Source of the DNA: Firmicutes bacterium UBA5486
GTDB taxonomy: Bacteria > Bacillota > UBA4882 > UBA10575
NCBI GenBank assembly: GCA_002427045.1
Contig: DIPO01000047.1
Location: 1-18,989 of the forward strand
Direction: 5' to 3'
Length of the DNA stretch: 18,989 nucleotides
The position numbers were made by a program, and so were the translations under genes. The notes below the pieces were generated by a model that did no database searches, had not been told where the DNA came from, and worked only from the letters and a program-made list of their open reading frames with translations. Shown piece after piece: positions 1 to 9,300 of this stretch. How positions within the stretch are numbered: position 1 is the stretch's first letter; every line of letters starts with the position of its first letter.

Positions 1-315
1 GCCTTTAAACCATAAGGATCAACATATACTAACGGGTTATTATTAACATACGTATACCAATTCACCCCATCCTTAATTGGATCCTCCGAGACAAACCTCC
101 CCAATTCCGCGTCATACCAGCGAGCGTTAAAGTAATACAGCCCCGTATCCTCATCCATATCCTTACCAGTAAACTTAGCCGCCTTCTTAAGGATTCCTTC
201 TTCAAAAGCAATCTTCCCAAAGGGCGTATACTCTGAACTCCACACCGTATCCCCTACTTCATCCGTTACCAGAACGGTGCTTCCCAGATGGTCTGTATGA
301 TAAAAGTAAGTTAGC
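1..315 (-). other. RHS repeat-associated core domain
   Basis: Residues about 3367-3470 of the RHS protein carry the classical core signatures in order: YHTDHLGS, EYTPFGK, FTGKDMDEDTGLYYFNARWY, GRFVSEDP, YVNNNPLVYVDPYGLK. In characterised RHS and Tc-toxin C proteins this segment is an aspartyl-protease-like plug that cuts off the C-terminal domain just after the DPxGL motif. Both conserved Asp-Pro pairs (EDP and VDP) are present, so cleavage competence is plausible. The window ends one residue past the motif, so the released domain is not visible. Confidence 0.93.
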
Positions 316-3300
316 TTCTCTTCATTTTCCAGGCTCCCATCCACCCTAGCAAAGTGCTTACCTAATACGTAAATATACTCCATATATTCCCCGTTTTCCT
401 CTTCGTATAGCACCTGACCATTTAGATTAAATACATAATAGACGGTAGAGTCCCGGCCTTGTTTTTTCAGGCGTAAACCAGTTTCATCATAAAGATACTC
501 GGCAACTACTTTCCCAGCTTTTTCAACCTTGACCAAGCAGTTTAGCAAATCGTACTCATACTCCCAAAGGTCTTTTGCATCCTGAGCAAAGACAACTGTA
601 TTCCCTTCTATCGTGAAGTCCTGCCCTTTCTTAATCAAGTTGCCATTATCATCATAAACAAAGGCGTACTTGTCATTGGTCATTAACTTATTTGAGTTCG
701 GATAGTAGCTGTAATTTCTGGTGGTGCTGGATCTAAGGGTAATTATCTCTTGCTTCCTGTTACCACCGGCATCATACTGGTATTCTTCCACCCTTTGGTT
801 CACTTGGTAATAGACGGCGATCATCTCGGGAAGAATATTTTTAAACTCACCTTTATGGAGCGGAATAAAACCTAGATCCCGGTCATCCCATTTGGAATGG
901 ACCTTTAAGAATCTAGTGGGAACAGGAGTACTAAAAGTGATCTCCAGCATTCCATTCTCTTGTTTTTCCAATCTCCAACCGTCAATCTTTTCATACTCAA
1001 AGCCGTCCAGGCTGCCATAAAGAGTTAAATGCCTTTCTTCTACCCGGTGCACCGGCTTATTAGGTACAAGTTCTACCCGGGTAACGGGGAACGTCCCCAG
1101 AAGGTCTACCCCAATACTACCGGCAGCATAATCGAGTTCAATTATTTCTATTTTACTAATCTCAAAATCTAATGTTTGATCACCAACAAAATCATTAATT
1201 ACTCGTCCAACTTTTTGTACTTCTTCTTTGGCATCGACTTCGAACTTGCCCTTAAGGTTGGCAAAGAGCAGTTGGTTTAAGCTATCATAGGAGAAAGTAT
1301 CATCGTTTTTCTTAATAATATTATTAGCTGCATCATAGCTGAAAGCGTAACCTTTCAAGAGTTCACTACTTTGGTTGTTGTACTTTAATACTGTCATGCG
1401 ACCATTTTTATCATAGTCATAGGTGGTCGCAATCTGGTTGGTTGCAGTTAATCCGACTAGTAAACCACCTCGATCGTAACGGAGAGTTTCATCAATGAAA
1501 CCCGGTACTCTAGTCAATTCCCCCAGGTTATTGTATTCATAATCAACCCATTTACCAGTTGGGTATTTTACCCCGTTCATTCGACCCATGACATCATATC
1601 TATATTCCACAGTAGAGGTTTTACCGGCAAAGGTTTTTATTTCTTGGTAGATCCGTCCGTAAGGATCAGGCTGATATACTCCGTTATCAATGTTGTATTC
1701 CGTCACCACTCCATCAATACGGGCAAGCTTTCTAAACCCAGCTTCATCATAATCATACTCTAAGGTTTGAGTCTTTTGCCCCTGTATGGGATCATCTTTG
1801 GTAATGGTGAGCTTCTTTAGCAGGTTATTGGGGAAATATTCGTAGCTGCTGACCGCTCCATTAGGATCAAGGCTTTGGCTCCGATTGCCTACTGCATCAT
1901 AACGGAAGCTCTGTTTTTTCTGTTCCGGATTAACTTCTTCCAGCAGGCGGTTAAGTTCATCATAACGATAACTAGTAGCATGACCCAAGGGGTTTATCAT
2001 CTGAGTCATATTTCCCCAGCGGTCGTACTGGTAAACCGTCTTTACCCGGGAGGTTATCTCTTCTACCTCTAAGAGGCGGTTGTAACGGTCATAACGGTAT
2101 TCGGTTCGGTAGTAGCGTCCATTAAGTTGGGCAATCTGATTCCCGTTTTCGTCATACTCGAACTGTTCGCTGTTGCCTTCCGGATAGGTGATTCTAGCTA
2201 AACGATTTACTTCATCATATTCCTTAATAGTCTCGTTACCCCGGGCATCTCTGACTTTGATTTCATTACCAACCAAATCATAGAAATGCTGGGTTTGGTA
2301 ACTCTTCCCGCTACCGGTTATCGTCTCGGTCAAGAGGAAGTTCCGCGGGGAATAAGTATAGACGGTCTTGGCTCCATCGGGTTCAATGCGCTCGGTCAAG
2401 TTTCCCCGGGCATCGTAGGTCAGTTTGACTACTGGTTTTTCCCCATCACCTCGAGATTTGGGCAGGTATCCTTCGACCAAGCGGTTTAAGTCATCATATT
2501 TATAAATGATGGTAAAATCACCATTGTATCTTCCACTGTTTCCCCGGGGATCGATCATGCTCAAGCGGTTACCTAGCGCATCATAGGTATAGGTGGTTTT
2601 ATTGCCTGCCGGATCGGTTTCAGAAAGAACCAAGTCAGTGGCGGAATAGGTATAGGTAAAGGCTTTTTGTTGATTCTCCGGTAGCGGGGTGTTATTGGCA
2701 TCCACTACCCGGATCTGGTTACCATTTTCATCATAATAGAGCTCAGTGATTGCCGTTTTACTCTCACCATTATCCGTGTAAGGCATACTGGTGCGGAGGA
2801 TCCGTCCTAAAGCATCAACTTCGCTCATGGTTACTTGTTCACCGCCGCCCGGTTTGCTCATGATCTCCTTAATCTTAAATCCGGCCTCATTATACTCAAA
2901 GCGCTGATAAGGAGAGACTGTTACCGGTGAGCCATTCTCCAAAAAGTTCTCTTGGGGAAGCAGTGTTTTGACCAATTGATTCAGTTCATTGTATTGATTA
3001 ACAAACTTGCTCCCTTTGGGATCGATAGTTATTACTTCATTACCTAAGCCATCGTAATGGTGGAATGTTTCAATTATTTGATGGTGATTGTATTGTTTCC
3101 GTTGGAGAATCCTTCCCTGTAAATCATGGTATTCGATGGTCTCATGATTATTTTCATCTTTAATTGTCAGAACATTGGTACTATAATCATAATCCATACT
3201 CTTACGGGGCTTGGCCCCTGTTTCATCCGGGTAGATAATGGCGGTGTTACGACTCATCGCATCATAGGTATATTCGGTAATATGTCCATTGGGATCGGTA

Positions 3301-6300
3301 ATGGCAATAATATTTCCATAACCATCATAGCGAAGTTTGGTTAAGGCTGCCACCTGATATTGACTACCATTTTTCTTGTATTTAATTAACTCTTCCATTT
3401 GCCCTAACCGGTCAAAATCATATTTGCTGCGGTTGCCTAAAGGATCGGTAACAATTGAATAAAGAACTGTGTCATCATATTCGATCCTGGTTACTGGGTT
3501 ATCCGCCCGGAAAGAGGGCGTGCTGTCAGTTGCGGGATCCCAGGTACGATCATCATTATCATCGGGCTCGATGATCTTGGTTGTTCTTCCCAAGACATCA
3601 TATTCGTACTCGGTCACAAACCCTCGAGGATTCTTCTCCCAGACCTTCCAACCAGAGATATACTCATAACCAGTGCGGGTCAGAAGATCGATTTTGTGCC
3701 CCTTAGCGTCTGTTACTGCTTTTTCAATGACTGCCGAAGGCAATCCATATTGGTCATACTGATAAAGCGTTTGGTGCCCCATGGGGTTGGTCTTTTTTGT
3801 TAAGCTACCATGGATTGGATGGTATTCGTAGGCTGTAAACAGCCATTTACTGCTGTTCCACTGCGCCTCGTCGATTCTTTGTCCCAGATCGTTATAGCCG
3901 TAATAGGTATGGTGGTATTGGACAGTTTCTCCTCCCTCCGGCTTGGGAATGTGATTAGCAGTAACTCTACCAACTACCAAGTTCCGACGATCTCGCTCCA
4001 AACTTGGTTCGGCAAAAGGAGTCTCTTTCCACGGGACACCGGAGGTCGGTCGGGAATTGGTCTTCAAGTAATAGAGCCAGGTACGAGACTGGTTGGTTTG
4101 TCCGTTGGCTTGGCTGTACTCTTTGGTGTAGGTAACATTTCCCCAGTTATCATAAGCATACTCTACGGTCTGATAGTCATTTCCGCGCCGCAAGGTATTT
4201 TTAAGCGGACGCATCGTATTTACATCATACACATTTTCCTGTACTTCAAGTAACTTATTAGTCTGTGCATCATAGTATTCAGTTTTTGTGTTAAGCGGTA
4301 ATACATGAATGCTCCATAGGGTCAAGGGAAACCAGAGCTCAATATTACCGGATCCGGTTTTATAGTTTACTGTCTTATCTTCCCAGCGGTATCGTCGTTT
4401 TAAGGTTGGTGAAAAATGATAGACCGTCTTCTTTTTGCCATCATTCTCTACGGTTTTAAAGTTAAATGGTTGGTGACCAGTACCGCTGGTACAATCTCTA
4501 ATATCATAGCTATACTTAGTAGTCCGGATTGACGATGAACCGGATTTCAGGTAAACGCGTACTTCTTTTGTTAATAGCCTTTGTTGGGCATTGATACTAA
4601 AATCGACCGAAACCGGCACAAAGAGAAACCACTTTACATCACAACTTCCATAGATAAATGTAGGTTGTTCATAGTCAATCTTAATCAACCCCTGCCCCGG
4701 GGCTTCCATTTCAATCATCGGAGAAACAAACTGAATCTGTAAACTAGCATGTAAAGTAATATCATCCGTCCCAAAGATACTGGAAGCCAGTCCGGCAATG
4801 GGGCCAGTAATAACCTTACATATTATGCTTAATATATTAACGGTAAATCCTGCTCGTCCTCCAAACATCAGCCGAAAGTCGTCATAATCATAAGTACTCT
4901 TTCTTCCCCCCGCATCAATCGCGGATTCCAAAAGTAATGCCCCACTAATTGTGTATTTTATTTCTCGATTGTAAGGATCATCTTCCACCCATATCCTTTC
5001 GACACGAGGCATTAGTAAGGTGTTTTTATAGTCAAACCGGATTCTTCGTCCCATAGAATCTTCAATATATTCAATACGTAATAGATTATAATGGATCTTT
5101 ATTTCATTTAACCCCGAGGGGTCTGTAATCTTAGTTGTTCGCCCTAAAGCATCCATTTCATAAACAGTACCATCTTTTAAGACCAGCTTATATCCCATTC
5201 CATACCAACGACTCTTAAAGATCTTTTCTTTATCATCCAAGCTTTGACCAATTAATGAAACAAAATCAATTGGCGATTTCATTTGTATAACATATAAAGC
5301 AAAATCATCTCCTTCATGTTGTTCAAATTTGATTACTCTTTGGTCAGGAAAGTAGAATGGCATTTCAGTTATTTTCATTTCATTGACGGAATGCAAAGAA
5401 CCCTCCGCAGTACAAAGCATTACATTACTATTTGCTGCTTTGACATATGGTAGATTAAGCCGCCAACCTTGTCCCATGGAGTAGGCATAGTCTCCTTGAT
5501 TAAAAAGATATTTCTCTAGGAGGTTCTTTAAATTATCGGTCAGGATTCCACCGGCACTCCAGTCATTAACTTCTTTCCAGGCGTTCACTAGATCTTTGAT
5601 TTCTTTTATATCCTTTAGATTACCACCGGGTTTTGTAAAATTTAAACCTAGTTGTCCACTTACAGCCACGGAGAAAGCATCAGCACGAGCAGTTGCTGTA
5701 TCATAATGGCGTTTAAGAACAAAATCAAATCCATTTCTCCCCGGTAGCACCAATTCAGTTACACTAGTCGAAGCTGTTCCCATCTGTGGCGAAACTCTAA
5801 TTCCTTCATGGACAGAATAAGATTTTAAGGGAGAATAACCAGCATCTTTATATTCTTGGGGAGAAAGATCCTGGAATAAGGTGGCCTGGACGCTAAAGGA
5901 ACTGAAATGATTGGTGAGAAAATAGATGGTATTGTTTTCTATATCCACTCCAGAGGATTCGATTAAAAACCATTGATCAAACATCGGGTCATAATAATAG
6001 ACGCCAAGATTTTCTTCGGGAAATCCTTCCGGAATCAGACTTTCATCGTACTCAATCTTTCCAAGATAGCCTTGTTCCATCGGGACATTCTCCAGTGGAA
6101 CTCCATCTGCATTACAAGCGGTGATTTCATAAATTGGCCCTAGCCGGGGATAAAGCACTTTTTCCTCCAGATATTCACTGGAGATCTCTGTAACCTCAAT
6201 CTTCGCCACTTCTTCGGGCATTACTGCTTGGGGAATTGCTAAGGTAACTTGGTCATACTCGACCATCGCCCCTTGATCCGGAATGTATTCGGCTTCAGCT

Positions 6301-9300
6301 AGTCCCACTAAGGCTTCTTTCCACTCGGAGGAGGCACTACTATTTTCTGCCCGATCAATTGCCCAGACCCGATAGGAAAATCGATCGCCATTTTCTAAAT
6401 TCAAATCAGTAAATTCATTTACTGTTATTGTATAAGATTGAAAACCGTCGGCGGATTCTCTTTCTACAATATACCTTACAGTATCAGAAGAGGGAATGTC
6501 CCATTTTACGACCATTAATTCGTTTCCAGGAATGACCCGTAATTGTTCGGGCCTTTCTGGTGGTGCGGTATCAATATAGAGTTTAAATAAAGCGATCCGC
6601 TCGTTTCCTGCTTTATCAACAGCTTTTATGTAGATACTCCGTTCGCCATCGGGTAATTCCGTCATAAAGGAGTATGGGCTTTGTACTCGATCGCTCCAGT
6701 CTCCATCATCGACCCGAATTTGGTAATAATCCAAACCGCTTAACCGATCACTAGTCGCAAAAGAGATGATAGGTTTATTATTATTCGTCCACCCTTCCGG
6801 ACCCTCTGGGATAAACTCCTCCGGTGGAACAGTGTCTATTAGTATGTTCCGTTGTAGGACGCACTCATTTCCTGCCAGATCACGCGCAGTAAGGGTAATC
6901 GTATTCCAGCCATCAATCAATTCCAGTTCGATAGAAAATTGATCCTGAGTTAAGGTTACTGCTTTACCATTTACTAAAACATGGGCTAAAGCTAAATCAT
7001 CACTGACTTGACCACTTACCGTTACTAGTGATTCATTGGTTATCCGGTCATCTTCCGGAGTAACAGCTCCAAAAACCGGCGGTAAGCTATCATAATAGAC
7101 TGTTAAGGTAGCAGTTGCGGTCTGACCTGTTTCATCTACCGCCTCTACATTAATAATATTCTCTCCTTCATGGAGGCTAATTGGCAGTGAAATGAAGGTG
7201 CCGGCTTTAACTTGCGCCGGTTCTCCATTGACAGTAACTTCTATCTCTCCATTGCCTTCAATGGCTCCGCTGACCGTGATCAGCTGGTTATTAACGTATC
7301 TCCCGGAGATGGTATCAAGCCACAGAAATAGCTTCTCACTCATCCGCACAACTTGGCGGTAATAGGTACGGGTAATATTCTTTTTGGTATCAATAAACTC
7401 GACTTTGATCCGGTTGAATCCTTCTTCCAGCGCTACTGCTGTGCTGAATTTACCCCCAGTGACTCTGAGCAATTGATTATTGACTTTAACTTGATAAAAA
7501 GGTTTTTGAATCCGACCACTAATCGTAAAGGTCTGCTCAGTAGTATAAAAGAGTTGTTCCGGTTGATCCAACCGGCAATCATCAAATTTACCCAGCGCAA
7601 CCGTTAAACTCAGTCTTTTTTCCCGATTTTCCTTGTCCTTAGCTACCACATTTAATGTGGTGCTTTCCCAGGGTTTTAATCCGGCTTTATTTAGACGGAG
7701 GGAGAAGAAATGACCTTTCTGCTCTGTTGGCATTCCATTGATAGTAACTGTAGCCTCAGGATTATCAACAAATCCTTTAATTTCCCTGTTTCCCCATCCG
7801 GCAAGATCTATGACCTCACCATCATAGGGCCAAGTTATCTTGAATTCCGGCGCACGGTCAGTTATAGTGCTGCCAAAGATAAGAATTTCCCCTAAAGCAG
7901 AAGTAACGCCTTCTACCCGTATTTTATCTGTTAAAAGTGCTTCTCGGTAAAACACCCGATCTTCCCTGATCTCAGCTGGATTAAGTCTAACCCACTCTTC
8001 TCCGACTAAGGCAGAAAGAGTTCCATAGGCCGCTTCTCTGCCAAAGACTGTTACTTCAGTGAGTAAAGTCTTGGCGGCCAGCGGAAGCTCTGTTATTTCT
8101 TCATTAGCAGCTGTCAAAAGCAGCCCATCGGTTAAACCTCTTCCCTGAGCTACACAACGGCCATCTTTGATACTTTCACTAACAAATATATTCGCCAGTT
8201 TCCGCGGTGAGGCAACCGGGTAGATCCGGAGAAAATTCTCCCCTTCCAGTAAGGTTTCAGCCGGCAATTGTAGTTTATAGATGGTATATCCTCTTACCGT
8301 CAGTATAGGATCGATTGTATATTCCGTTCCATTCACTGCTAAATTTACAGACTCACCCAGGGTGTCGGCAAAAGCTAATAAAAGCTCTTGATTATTGAAG
8401 AGTTTCCTTCCAAGGGTGGAGGGTTCTTCCCCCCAAACTAAAGCATCATTAAGATACGCAGTGTAACATGGGTTTTTACTGTAATCAATAGCATTGGGAT
8501 CAAAAGAATAGTCATTTTGTTGATAATAATCTAACCAGTCATTGGTATTTAAGCCCAGTTTAATTTCGACTTCTGCTCCCGGTTGTAAGTTTCCTTGCTC
8601 AAAGCCCAGTTCCAGATAGTGATCCGCATCGGGAAGCGCTGCAGCAAGAGAATGAAAACGAGCGGTTACATTGTTCGCTCCCAGATTGGACCAGTAGATA
8701 TTAGCTTGTTGCGGGCTTTGCGGTTCTTTCGTAAACCAATATCTAAGTTTAACGTCTTTTAGATTAACCGTCTGATCTCCACGATTAATTAGTTTTACAT
8801 TGTGTTGAAGGGAATTAGCAGATATGAAGGGAGTAACACATTGATAGAGAATTTCCAAGGCATCTGTTCCGATAATGGTAGTTTGTGGGGTATTTCCATT
8901 AATCATTAGACGCTTCCTGGTTTGTAGACTGGGAGTTGCTTCTTGACCTGGCTCTATACCCCAGGCTAGAGTTCCAGCTAAATAAGCGGTATACTTCCGG
9001 TTTTCGCTAAAGCAACCACCAGTATCATTAAAAGAATAATCATTAGCCTGGTTATAAAGGTCCCAGTTCTTTGTGTTCAGGCCGATCTGTACTTCAGTAT
9101 AGGCGCCAGGCATTAATTTTCCTACATTTTCTTTAAAACCAATCTCCAGGTAGTGATCAGCCTCGGGATGGTTGTGGGAAGTTTTTTTAACTTGTGCAGT
9201 GACCTTTTCTTTACCCGTACTAGCCCAGTAAATATGGATAAGCGGTTCTTTATCGGGTTCATCAGTAAACCAGTAACGAGCTTTAATATCGGCCAGCTTA

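Noticed and set aside
450..4175. CRISPR or DNA tandem-repeat array
   Set aside because: The periodicity is at protein level (YD repeats). The DNA units are diverged and lack identical repeats with unique spacers.
3810..4253. 147-codon plus-strand open frame, and many other plus-strand frames over 1-17500
   Set aside because: All lie antisense to continuous minus-strand RHS or Ig-module coding. They show no domain logic and arise from the codon bias of the real genes.
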